Source: Amyloporia xantha
Taxonomy: Eukaryota; Basidiomycota; Agaricomycetes; Polyporales; Adustoporiaceae
Reading direction: 5' to 3'
Assembly (NCBI GenBank): GCA_036971615.1
Contig: JAYKKR010000001.1
Coordinates: 124,001 to 188,000, forward strand
DNA length: 64,000 nucleotides
Shown here: in pieces, positions 1 to 11,339 of the stretch
How positions within the stretch are numbered: position 1 is the stretch's first letter
Layout of the letters: each line of letters starts with the position of its first letter
Translations under genes and position numbers: made by a program
Notes under the pieces: model-generated
The model's database searches: none
Seen by the model: the letters and a program-made list of their open reading frames with translations, nothing else
What the model was told of the DNA's origin: nothing

Positions 1-2
1 AG

Positions 3-872
3 CTCCTCGCCGAGGGATATCGCGTGATTAACTCTGAGCAGTCGTTCCTTTACCTCGACGGGAAGTACTCGGACGGCGGGGAGTACCCGCTCTCGCTTGA
101 TCTGGATCTTATGTTCGGTGGTGCACCCGACGGGGGCGGATGGGCGCCCAACATCTTCTCGCCAAACGATCCGACGAACAACACCAGTCCAGACAGCTCG
201 CTGCTTCGTGGCGCCGTCATGGCGCTCTGGTCTGATTGGGGGAACAATGCCACGACGGATCTGGAGGACTACTATCAGCTCGCGAGCAGTCTGGCCATTC
301 TCGGCGAGAAGACGTGGACAGGGTCGGGTGTGCGCGCATCTGAGCTCACACGGACAGAATTCGACAATGCGTACCCAGTCTTGAATGCCGCCGCGCCAGG
401 CCAGAACTTGAATCGCGTCGTCGACCCGGAATACGGGAACGTCGTGTTTGACTATCCCTTGACATATGATACATTGGTAACGCCATACACTTCCGTAGGT
501 CCGCCATACACCCTCAAGTTTAGCGTCATGCCCGACGCACACGCTCCCAACGCCGGCTTTCTCTTCAGCGGCGAAGACTCGAAGCTCTATGTTGCCAACC
601 TGACGTTCGAAGCGACCGGCCAGCTGTATGCGTTGGGATACGTCCTGCCAGCAGACACATACACGGACGTGGAGATCCATGCTACGCGAGACTACACTTA
701 TGCGATCATTAATGGTGATCAGAGCCAACCGCGTTACTGGTACACGATCATGGACATCTGGGCGGAGTATATGGAGGTGGCAAACATGTCGTTCGCTGCA
801 CCGGCGCAACAGATCGGCGGAGAGGGCTTTGGGGGATCTATCAAGGATGTCTTATTGACTTTAGGGGCGTGA
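3..872 (+). CDS. GH20 beta-N-acetylhexosaminidase-like protein, 3' end (5' partial)
   Basis: The reading frame is open from the window edge (LLAEGYRVINSEQ...) to a TGA at 870-872, so only the last ~289 residues are present. Segments such as YRVINSEQSFLYLD and the later AVMALWSDWGNN resemble the C-terminal half of the GH20 (beta/alpha)8 barrel, where a conserved Trp contacts the sugar. Such enzymes remove terminal GlcNAc from chitin or glycan ends, usually outside the cell or in the vacuole. About 170 residues follow with beta-rich, laminin-G-like character, longer than a minimal GH20 tail. The catalytic Asp-Glu pair would lie upstream of the window and cannot be seen. The family call rests on recognised motifs and is fairly confident; the substrate is inferred. 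Confidence 0.6.
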   Translation, partial: LLAEGYRVINSEQSFLYLDGKYSDGGEYPLSLDLDLMFGGAPDGGGWAPNIFSPNDPTNNTSPDSSLLRGAVMALWSDWGNNATTDLEDYYQLASSLAILGEKTWTGSGVRASELTRTEFDNAYPVLNAAAPGQNLNRVVDPEYGNVVFDYPLTYDTLVTPYTSVGPPYTLKFSVMPDAHAPNAGFLFSGEDSKLYVANLTFEATGQLYALGYVLPADTYTDVEIHATRDYTYAIINGDQSQPRYWYTIMDIWAEYMEVANMSFAAPAQQIGGEGFGGSIKDVLLTLGA

Positions 873-2593
873 TGATTCCACCCGGTCAGCCTACATAATG
901 TTCTCCGATACATGGCATATGATAAAACCTATTTGCGCTACAGCACAACTTGGCTTCGCAATGTCATTGTAGCTAGGTGCGTTCGGTAGACTTGTGATTG
1001 CATGGGACTGTAAATTACCTAGCGCGGTGATATGTCATGCAACATTCCTCTCGCAGTATGCTCCCCCATTATGATTTGGAGGGCTGTGACACCGAGCACA
1101 TGGTGCGAACCTCAAACGCGGTTCTTTCAATATAGATTGTCACTTTAGCTAGAAGGGACTAGGCCTATGACGCAGTGCTCGGGAAAAGTGGGTATATTTT
1201 CAGTAAGGACGGGACGCCAGACGTGAGGAAATGTATACACGCTATTTATACATCCGTCCATTCTTCTGAATCAACGAAACCAAGTTTGACCACGAAACAT
1301 CAGCGGTGTAGACAGAATGGGAACGTCATTGATCTAGCCTGTGTGAGCCCGAAGGGGTGCTGTTGCCGACGAATCTTAATCCTGATCAATTGAGCGGTAC
1401 TGTTCGGCAGAGGACGTCGATGATCTATCCGTAGCTTGGCCGTTTGAACTTGTTGGCTGGTCATGCAAGCATGATTGTAAATTGCGGAAATCAAACGGAT
1501 GTAATACCAGAGATCGTCGCACCTCAGAAATCGGTTTTGAAGTAACATCACGTCCATGGATAGGTTTCTTCTTGGTTTGCTTCCGTGGCTTCCGGCTTGA
1601 CCAGGCAGTGTTGTCCTGGTCGAGATCATCAGTGGAGTCCTGCGGCCGAACCAGTGTCACGGATGAGGCATGTTCGGAAAGCGGATGGGAGGGCGACCTA
1701 TGTACATCGGACCCTTCAGGACTCTCCTGCTCTTCTAGGATATATGCGTCCTGGTTGCTACTATCAATGACGAAATTGACCTGCGATGAAACACTAAGTT
1801 AACTGAGCCGGAGTATACCATATGGTTACTCACTAATGTGTCTGTCTCTGAGTCGGACTCAGCCGCGGGTGAGCGAGTCTTCTGGCGCTGAGCAAAGATG
1901 GCGGTGATATCCGGTTAGGCACCGCAGTAGACTGGCTAATCGAAGCTACTTACAGAACGGGACAAAGAGCGCAACTTCCCTTTGACTTTACTTGAGAACG
2001 ACGGTCGCTGATGCCGCCTCGAAGACGCATCGTTGTTGGACTCCTGTAGCAATAGATATCATTCAGATATACGTAGAGCCAGCACGATGTATACGGAGCG
2101 TACCATACAAGATTGGAGGTTGACACTATGAAGATGGGGACAGACCTTGGTGAACAGGTAGAGGATCTGCGAGTATACTCTGCTGGCTGAAAAATGCCCA
2201 ATTCCCCGAGGATAGGGGATCTGCACCCAATTGACGTTTGTTCATTGGCAGAGGCGAAACTTTCCCTAAATACTGGAAGCTAGTAACGTGAGACTATTAG
2301 TGATACCTCAACACCACACTAGCTGACAAGTGATGCGAGAAGCCAAGGCTCAGCTGATCACCGGTCAAGGCAAGGAAGACGGCACCGATCAAAACTTTCA
2401 ATAATCGGTCACGACCCTGAGCGCACCATTGCTCATAAGCAAGTCACGTCCGCATCTCATTAATGTATGACATCGGTAATAGACAAACAACCTGCCTGTC
2501 TCCCGGTTGAGCCAACGTGTCAATTAAGTATACTGAGAAGCACACACCGGAACTACTATACTGCATCACGTATCCGTCCGCCAATGGCAGAAC
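873..2593. other. Intergenic, no gene seen
   Basis: Between the GH20 stop and the RVB2 stop. Open frames here are at most 109 codons, overlap each other on both strands and show no family resemblance. I see no tRNA, and only a short hairpin (GACCAGG ... CCTGGTC near 1598-1621). Confidence 0.5.
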
Positions 2594-4418
<1,825 letters not shown>

Positions 4419-4510
4419 GGTCGCGACTTGGAGAAACGCGTCTGTTTGTTGGAACCAAACAACTGCTCTGCTCGTCCACCATCACGCATTCCGTCTGGCA
4501 GAGCGGACGA
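4419..4510. promoter_or_regulatory. 92-bp divergent promoter between RVB2 and uL2m
   Basis: Only 92 bp separate the inferred RVB2 start codon (minus strand) from the uL2m start codon (plus strand), so both core promoters and 5' leaders must lie in, or overlap, this interval. No clear TATA box is visible. Shared nucleosome-free promoters of this kind are common for fungal housekeeping genes. Confidence 0.6.
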
Positions 4511-5776
4511 ATGTTTTCAGCACGATGCGGGGCTAACCTGCTACGCTCTTGTTTCACGTCGCTCACAGCTGCGTCTTCAGTCTCGTCGTCGTCGTCGCGC
4601 ACGGTAGCCTTGTTTACGATTAATGGCGTCACGAGGAAATATGCTACGGAGGCCACGATTCAGCATGCGCCGACCGACGTCAATGCCGCTCTCGCCCGCA
4701 CATCGGTCCTGTTCAAGACTTACAAACCCGTATCTCCGGGTATACGGCATTTGAAGCGGCCTCTGGCACCGCACCTGTACAAGGGCCGGCCCCTGCGGCT
4801 GCTCACAGTTGCCATGCGCAAGAAGGGCGGTCGGAATGGCTATGGTCGCATCACTGTACGTTCGCGCGGTGGTGGTCACAAACGGCGCATTCGCCTCGTC
4901 GACTTTATGCGCCTGGAGCCAGGCCCACATGATGTTGTACGCATCGAGTACGACCCGAACCGTTCTGCCCACATCGCGTTGATCAGGAACCGTAACCCTA
5001 ACGTGGATGGCAGCAAAGTTTGGAGTTACATCCTTGCGTCTGACGGCCTTCGGGCGGGTCATGTCGTGGAGAGCTACAGGCAGGGTATCCCCGAGGGCCT
5101 CGTCCCTGGTTTCGTTGACTCAAAGGATGTTCGCGGCAAGGCTCTCGAACACTCTGACGGTGCAGAGACGCAGACGACCTCAACTGCGTCCCTCGCGCTG
5201 GGTGTCCTGCGCTCGCTCACTATCAAGCCTGGGAATGTTCTCCCTCTCCGCCTTATTCCGACCGGTACGATCATCCATAACGTCTCACTCGATCCTCAAG
5301 GTCGCGCCATCCTTGTGCGCTCTGCGGGAACATTTGCGCAGGTGATTGCTCACGAGGAATCGGGACGGTATACGCAGGTTCGACTGCAGAGTGGAGAGGT
5401 ACGGAAAGTGCTGCAGGATTGCGTAGCGACTATCGGAAAAGTCAGCAACCCGTTGTGGAAGAACCGCAATTTGGGCAAGGCTGGCAGGAGTCGGTGGTTG
5501 GGACGGAGACCACACGTGAGAGGTATGGCGATGAACAGGTAAGTTCACGGCCTATTCCTTCCTTTCTCTTATACATGAAACTGATTTGAAAATAGGTGCG
5601 ATCACCCTCACGGAGGAGGACGTGGAAAGTCCAAGGGAAACAAGCACCCGCGGTCAATATGGGGTTGGTTGACTAAGGGTAAGCGGACGCGTAAGCCAGG
5701 TCCAAAGGGGCCGAAAAACAGCAACAAGATGGTGGTGCGCGAGAGGCCGCGAGGGAAGGAAAAGCGCAGCAACTAG
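4511..5776 (+). CDS. RML2: Mitochondrial large-subunit ribosomal protein uL2m (MRPL2)
   Basis: Exons 4511-5538 and 5596-5776 encode 402 aa. The 57-nt intron has GTAAGT...ATAG borders and interrupts an Arg codon. The N-terminus is rich in Ser, Arg and hydroxylated residues ([17 protein letters not shown]...), consistent with a mitochondrial presequence. The body carries the L2 signature [20 protein letters not shown], the [15 protein letters not shown] strand and, across the splice, [20 protein letters not shown]. This is the conserved loop with the functionally important His of bacterial L2. The tail [17 protein letters not shown] is typical. The protein sits at the peptidyl-transferase core of the 54S subunit. 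There is an insertion of about 25 residues ([14 protein letters not shown]) between the domains. Confidence 0.95.
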
Positions 5777-5948
5777 TCGTTGCATCGATAGTACTCTACT
5801 TTACACTTCTTTGCTATATCCATTACTCTCCTTTGGAGTGTTCTGTTCAACCTGCGACACGCACAAACCTTTTGGAAATGCCCGGTCAGCCAAAATATCT
5901 ATTTGTTTTGAAGACAGATAGTACCTAGGGACGCTAGCTGACCCTGGT

Positions 5949-6239
5949 CTATTGATCGTCTCCTTCCTCCTCCTCTTCCTCCTCGTCACCTTTCCTAGAG
6001 GTTTTACTCTCCTTGAGCTGTTCACGATTACCCACCGCATCTCTCCACGCAGTAAGCTCTTCTCCTAACGTGCTCTTAGCCTCGAGGACCGCAGTCCTCA
6101 ATGCTTCATAGTAATCCTTGCCGGTTTGTGCATCTTCGGTCGGTATGGGGAAATTGTGGCTTTTTATGGGTTCGAGTCCCGGGGCTGAGAGATCTGAAGG
6201 AGGATGTAGCTCGTATGCAACGGTAATCGCAGAAGTCAT
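5949..6239 (-). CDS. GON7: GON7-like EKC/KEOPS subunit (putative)
   Basis: A single-exon 96-aa frame starting MTSAITVAYELHPPSD and ending in an acidic tail (EEEEEEEGDDQ). The middle, YYEALRTAVLEAKSTLGEELTAWRDAVG, is an amphipathic helical segment resembling the fungal Gon7 family: small, poorly conserved KEOPS subunits with a disordered acidic C-terminus. KEOPS makes the t6A modification of tRNAs. The call rests on size, order of segments and helix pattern; similarity is low by nature. It converges on the uL2m gene (172 bp between stops) and shares a 393-bp upstream region with the methyltransferase gene. Confidence 0.5.
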   Translation of the reverse strand: MTSAITVAYELHPPSDLSAPGLEPIKSHNFPIPTEDAQTGKDYYEALRTAVLEAKSTLGEELTAWRDAVGNREQLKESKTSRKGDEEEEEEEGDDQ

Positions 6240-6632
6240 GGGTGCAATGTCTCGGAAAGACTCATCTCGCAGTCGCAGACATTCAATTATGTCCCAGATC
6301 CACCGGCGATCACCGAACCCCTACACAAATTCCATCCAGCTGTAATTGCGCATTCAGTGAATCGCCTCTGAACTTCACCGCCATCATGCCTGTTCTTGTG
6401 CAATAGCAACTCAGGGTCCCTCCACGAATACCCTGGTTGCAGATATCCTCAAGCAGCTTGCTTTACTGGTTTACGGCCCTTAGACTCACACCCTAGAGTT
6501 ATCTTCGACTCTCCTCCTGGGTTCTGTTTTCAATATCTATCGCTTATAGACGATACACATATACCGGCTCGTCTCTATTCATAGAAAGCATAGAACCGTC
6601 TGCTCTTAGAACTACAGCTCAAGTCCATCGAG

Positions 6633-7892
6633 ATGGATCGCCGTCGTCGACCCAGTCCTCCGACATCCAGCTTGCCTCCTCTCTCGAGGCTTATCGATTT
6701 TCCCTTCGTACAGGTCGCAAATGCATTCCAGAATCTACGGGCTATATATGCCCACGATACAATGCTCACTCTCGCTCAAGCCGTACCCGTCGAATCATTG
6801 CCAAAACATCATATTCACGATGCATCTGTCCCAGACTCTGGGTACGCCTCTGCCGAAGAAGACGACGATGACGATGTTAACATCCAACAGGACGATGATG
6901 GGACGCAAGCATTCGACATTGACATCCTTCGATCCGATGTCTTCGAGCGCGAGTATGCCATCCGTTGGCTCACTGGTTTCACCGCACGCTCCGACGTCTG
7001 GATCCACTCCGCGGACTCAGAAGCGGACTCAGATTCCCGAGCAGCTCTAGTCGACACTGCTGCATCTATTTTGGCGGCATTTACGGGGGAGGACGAGGAA
7101 GATGCACTGACACGACGGTTCACATTTCCCACAGACGGGGACGAGATCGTAGTCGAGTTAAATGACGCACCCCTATTAAGCGAAGATCATACCTCTGTCG
7201 GGCTACAAAGTTGGGGGAGCTCCATCCTGCTTGCGGAACGCTTATGCGCTTCACCCCTCATGTTCGGTCTATCCGCCGTGGGAGGCTATCGGCGTCCTAG
7301 GGTTCTCGAGCTCGGTGCCGGCACAGGCTTGCTGAGCATCGTCACGGCAAAGATAATGCAGAAATTATCCGAAGCTCACGGCACTTCGTCCACCATCGTT
7401 GCGACCGATTACCATCCTTCTGTTCTCGCGAACCTCAGATCGAACGTCGACACAAACTTACCCGGCTCCGTCGATCATGGAACCATCGCAGTTCGCTCGC
7501 TCGACTGGCAGCATCCAGTATTTGATGGGGAGCTTGCATTGCCGTTCGACATTGTGCTCGCCGCGGATGTCGTGTATCACCCGCACCATACTCGTTGGAT
7601 TAAGGAATGCGTCGAGCGCCTCCTTGTTCGTCCGGGCAGCTCGCGGTCCGAAGGAGGTGTTTTCTGGTTGATCATCCCATTACGTCCTACAGGCCGGCAT
7701 GAGGGCATGTGCGATACCGTGGAAGAAGTGTTCCCTCGACCTCTACAGCCTGGGAAGCGTATCAGCATGTCTGGTGGCGACATGAAATTGGGAATTCTTG
7801 ACATGTGGGAATTAGAGCGACACGAGGGAGTGGGACGAGCTGATGAGGGTAGTTATAGGCTCTACCAAATTGGTTGGGCATGTTGCGCATAA
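6633..7892 (+). CDS. Family 16 lysine methyltransferase (EFM2-like)
   Basis: An intronless 419-codon gene. The C-terminal half is a seven-beta-strand methyltransferase of the Methyltransf_16 type: motif I VLELGAGTGLLS at about residues 224-235, an acidic motif II position in VATDYHP, the post-I/IV segment FDIVLAADVVYHP, and GLQSWGSSILLAERL upstream of motif I, which is characteristic of the family. These enzymes use S-adenosylmethionine to methylate lysines of elongation factors or chaperones. The N-terminal ~190 residues have an acidic low-complexity stretch (EEDDDDDVNIQQDDDG). The size and N-terminal extension recall yeast Efm2 (eEF2 methyltransferase), but the substrate is inferred. Confidence 0.75.
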   Translation: MDRRRRPSPPTSSLPPLSRLIDFPFVQVANAFQNLRAIYAHDTMLTLAQAVPVESLPKHHIHDASVPDSGYASAEEDDDDDVNIQQDDDGTQAFDIDILRSDVFEREYAIRWLTGFTARSDVWIHSADSEADSDSRAALVDTAASILAAFTGEDEEDALTRRFTFPTDGDEIVVELNDAPLLSEDHTSVGLQSWGSSILLAERLCASPLMFGLSAVGGYRRPRVLELGAGTGLLSIVTAKIMQKLSEAHGTSSTIVATDYHPSVLANLRSNVDTNLPGSVDHGTIAVRSLDWQHPVFDGELALPFDIVLAADVVYHPHHTRWIKECVERLLVRPGSSRSEGGVFWLIIPLRPTGRHEGMCDTVEEVFPRPLQPGKRISMSGGDMKLGILDMWELERHEGVGRADEGSYRLYQIGWACCA

Positions 7893-8029
7893 CACAATCT
7901 GGAACTCTTCAATTTTGCAATATTGTATTTTGGGGTGTATTTTTTGTGCTAATTGACATAACGCTATTTTACTGGATGCTACACAATACCAAGATGACCG
8001 CATTCTCGACTCCCATATCCATATATTCC

Positions 8030-9268
8030 TTATATTTGCCTCCCAAGACCACAAAGGGTCAACGCGGCATCCATCATATTCTCATCTCGCATAATAGCAG
8101 GCAATTTGGCAAGATCTTCATCCATAGCTCTCTTCACTTGTGCCAGTTCCGGTCCGCATTCCAGCCCCGATTCAACCCGAGCAGACATGTTCTCCTTGTC
8201 GTCACCAGAGCGCCATCTCCTCATCGCCCGCCTCAATTTGGGCGTTTGGCTGCCCTTGGGTGTGACAGCTTCATGGGCTTCGTTCTCGTCCTCCGTGTCG
8301 CCTTCGAAATCAAGTACTAATGTGTCGTCGCTTCCTGGCTCCTCTGCCTCCGTCTGCCCACCCAGGCGCGCCGCTGCACACGCCCATTCCAGGGTACGCA
8401 TACGCTTTATACGGCCTCGTCCAAAATCGAGGAGATCACGGTCTGCCTGAGGGTCGGAGATAGGGTCCGGAGGTGATGAAGGCATGCTCTCCCACAGCGC
8501 GGGGCCGTGCGGTCTGGGGGGTGTCTGCAGCGTCAAGCGCGAGCGCCGTGGCGGGGTTTGCGGTGCATGTGGGCGCTCCAAGCGTGCCGCAATGCGATCC
8601 AAGGACGGAAGCCGTTCCAGTCGCCCGGCTCGCTTTGGAACTTGCTGTGACCGGGGAGTATGTGGGGACGAAGGGCCGAGTGGGGATTGACTTCGTGCGT
8701 GATCACTGGCTGCAGTTGATCCTGTGTCCGAGCCAACTCGAGCAAGCTCCTGCCGCGTCGCGGACGCGCGTACGCTGTGTATGGTTTTGCCGACGGGTGC
8801 AGAGAATGGAGAGTTGAGGGACCCGATAAATGATTTATTCGAGGCAACGCGTTCTCGACGCTCCGTCTGTCGCTTATTTTGGAACCATACAGTAACGGAA
8901 CGCGTCTCCCTGCAGAAACAACGACGTTAGCGACTGGAGGTGCAAATTAGAGGGATGATTGTAAAAATGGGGCGCGTGCATAGGACGTGTCATTTTAGAA
9001 AACATAATCGTAAAATCGACTTCACGTACATATGGCCTTGCTTAGCCAACACGTCGCGCTGTTCTCGTGTCGGATGCGACGTGGTGCGGTATAATCGCTC
9101 CAGCATCATCAGCTGAGCACCGGTGAATCGCTTGCGCGTCCTTCGTATCACATTGTTCTTGGTGTCGATACTAATGACGATCTCGGTACTAGCATTCGAA
9201 TCGAGAGACGAGATGCTAGACGCAGACGTGCTGCGAGTGAGCTGAGGGGAGGAGGCGAGTATGTGCAT
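8030..9268 (-). CDS. Homeodomain transcription factor (Yox1-like candidate)
   Basis: Exons 9268-9030 and 8909-8030 give 372 aa. The intron (GTACGT...GCAG) splits a Met codon inside the homeodomain, and joining restores an uninterrupted domain at about residues 40-99: RRTRKRFTGAQLMMLERLY, SHPTREQRDVLAKQ, then SVTVWFQNKRQTERR. Trp48, Phe49 and Asn51 of helix 3 are present, and there is no three-residue TALE insertion. The rest is Ser/Pro/Arg-rich and probably disordered, with phosphorylatable SP/TP sites (LQTPPRPHGP, SSPPDPISDP). It is a nuclear DNA-binding regulator. The domain type and the MCB boxes upstream suggest a Yox1-type cell-cycle repressor; that assignment is inference. Confidence 0.85.
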
Positions 9269-9351
9269 GCGTGGCGAGGACGAGCGAAGGGCAGGAAAAA
9301 AAGATACACATTCTACTCTGCCTATTTATGATGCCCGGGCATCGCGTCGAG

Positions 9352-9459
9352 ACGCGTACAACGCGATCTTACATGAACAAATACAAACAAGACGCGTTCC
9401 CATGTCACGAACAAAAGCACCGCGTCGCGTCGCGACGCGTTTCCGCGTGACTGACGCGT
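9352..9459. promoter_or_regulatory. Cluster of four ACGCGT (MCB) boxes upstream of the homeodomain gene
   Basis: Perfect ACGCGT hexamers at 9352, 9392, 9435 and 9454, 84-191 bp upstream of the homeodomain start codon. They are embedded in a CGCGTCGCG-rich run that includes the palindrome CGCGTCGCGACGCG. ACGCGT is the MluI cell-cycle box bound by Mbp1-type MBF complexes at G1/S genes. It is palindromic, so orientation is not informative; the neighbouring start codon points to control of the homeodomain gene. Confidence 0.65.
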
Positions 9460-9542
9460 CCTCGTGCCTCTGCGGTAGCCTAATAAATCAGTGATGGCGC
9501 GATGTCGTATAATTTCGGGCTGATTTTCGAGTTACAACTTAC

Positions 9543-9658
9543 GATTCTCCCTTACACAAGTCCGATTCATTTGATTCATGAATCACAGCTCGAACCGAGC
9601 AATGTTTTTTTGCGAATCGGAATCGTGATTCTGGCTCAAACTTGATTCGAATAGAATC
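9543..9658. promoter_or_regulatory. Array of nine GATTC/GAATC motifs
   Basis: Nine copies of GATTC or its complement GAATC in 116 bp: GATTC at 9543, 9564, 9573, 9627 and 9644; GAATC at 9580, 9614, 9620 and 9654. Two of them form the perfect 14-bp palindrome TGATTCATGAATCA at 9572-9585. The array lies between the MCB cluster and the 3' end of the DUF3140 gene, so it is in the distal promoter of the homeodomain gene. The binding factor is unknown. Confidence 0.4.
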
Positions 9659-9851
9659 CGCTCCGGACTGTCAATGGCATGTTGCATGCACTTCGAGCAC
9701 CACTAAATTCAACATTTCCGAGCAAGTGCGGCTACAGAACTCAGAACTCATCAGGACTTGCAAGCACGAATGGTCTCTTCGTTAACTATGATCTGCAGCA
9801 CTGAACAATCTGGCATGTCAACCCCGTCGACTCCGTCGCTGACCCTACAAG

Positions 9852-10784
9852 TCACGCCTCCACTTCAGCCTCATCCACATCTTTCTGCGACTCTGCAGTT
9901 ATGTCTGTCGTCTTCGACTTCTTGCGAACATGCTCTTCATGTCCGTCTGGATTGGTGACGCCATCCTCGCCATCTCGGGGATCGACATTCGAAACTGTAT
10001 CTCCTCCTTGGCTCTGCTCTTCTGCTCCGTCGGTGTTGCGCTCAGGGTGCTTGCGTTTGGTATTCTTAGTAGGACTAGCGGTAGAGACATCCTTGTCGGT
10101 CTCCCTGGTGTTAGTGTCGGTGTCATCCTCTGCGGGTTCTGGTTTCTCAGCGTGTTCGTTCGTCACAGCAGCACCATCCTGGTCAAGAGTTTTGATGGGG
10201 TCCTGTTCAAGTACGCCGAAGAAAGACGGTGCATCAATGGTATAAATGAATCCTGGATACTAATTCGGGGAGACATACATGTCCCCAGTTTTTCAGGCTG
10301 CAAGAGATTGTATGGTGAGTTGACCTCTAGGTCTATGTAGCAATATTACCGAACCTGATGGTGCTCTTCGTGTTCTCTAGTTCTTCTTTCGACTTTGTGT
10401 CCTTAAGGTGGTCTTCCTGGGTAAGATGGCGACTATTATATCTGTTGAACGCTATGTCGGCCTCAAAAGACGGTCTAGTCATGCATATGGACACGTACGC
10501 GACCACTTTCCTCATGTGTTCAATATCATCCTAACATGACAGTGATATTATTAGTTCGTCTGAGTCTGTAAAACAGGTCGTTCGGAATTCACCTCGTCAT
10601 ATTTTTCCGGATCCTTGTCTGGATTCTTCTTCAATATTTCGATGATTTTATGCCCGCTCTGAATGCCCACTCCAGTTCCCGCCTTCGTGCTCTTGGGATC
10701 ATCAAGCCATGCCTGCAGCTCGTCAGCAGTCATGTTGACCTGCTCGTGGAACTGGGCGATAACTTCCTCCCTGGATTTGACCAT
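9852..10784 (-). CDS. DUF3140 family protein
   Basis: Exons 10784-10593, 10530-10493, 10432-10355, 10297-10279 and 10202-9852 give 225 aa. The 57-60 nt piece between exons 2 and 3 is also open in frame, so that intron could be retained. The conserved domain fills about residues 1-115: REEVIAQFHEQVNMTADELQAWL, a GxGIQSGHKIIEILKK segment, KYDEDDIEHMRKVVAYV, RHLTQEDHLKDTKSKEELENTKSTISLKNWGHDPIKT. The fourth exon is only 19 nt. The tail is acidic and basic low complexity with likely nuclear-localisation clusters (KNTKRKHPER, RKKSK). The family is small and of unknown function, sometimes described as DNA-binding. The start was chosen at MVKSRE, where the conserved domain begins, rather than 25 codons upstream. 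Confidence 0.75.
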
Positions 10785-11339
10785 CTGGATGTGATTGTGA
10801 GAGCGGTGTCGGATGAGAAGAGGACGAGGAGAAGGGGCGCAGACTTTGCAGCTGCTCATATATCAGTTCAATCCATGACAGGTATTATTCCAGCGGATCG
10901 GTTGGAGAAGCACGCGTGATACAGTATATATGCAATCATGCTGTTGGTCCGCCAATATCCTGAGACTGAATCTGTCTTCAAGATTACTCTTTCGGGACTG
11001 CATAGCCCTATTGAACGGAGCGGGGCCTCCCCAGGGCCGTGGAGGTATCTAACGCGAGTACTGCACTTTTAACCCCTGTGTTGTCTAAGAGTGTCGGCAC
11101 GAATGACGTCGATAAGTTGTAGATGGGTACTAGGTCTATTCTTGTAATAGATGTTGTTTGACGCGATCGATGGGTTAGTGAGTCCGTGAGTCATGCTATA
11201 CATCAATTGATAAGACGGTTGGGTAGGAAACAGGCGGGAAGGACTGGCATGGCAGGGTCTCTGGTAGAGATGTTTGATCACTGTGCGACGGATACCTCTC
11301 ATCGCTGATTTTACTTCGGCTGACGGTAGGATGTGACGC
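10785..11339. other. Intergenic, no gene seen
   Basis: Upstream of the DUF3140 gene and before the GC-rich repeat element. Overlapping short frames only; no recognised domain. Confidence 0.4.

Noticed and set aside
6165..6185. GGGTTCGAGTCCC resembling a tRNA B box
   Set aside because: Lies inside the GON7-like coding region and no acceptor stem, A box or cloverleaf can be built around it.
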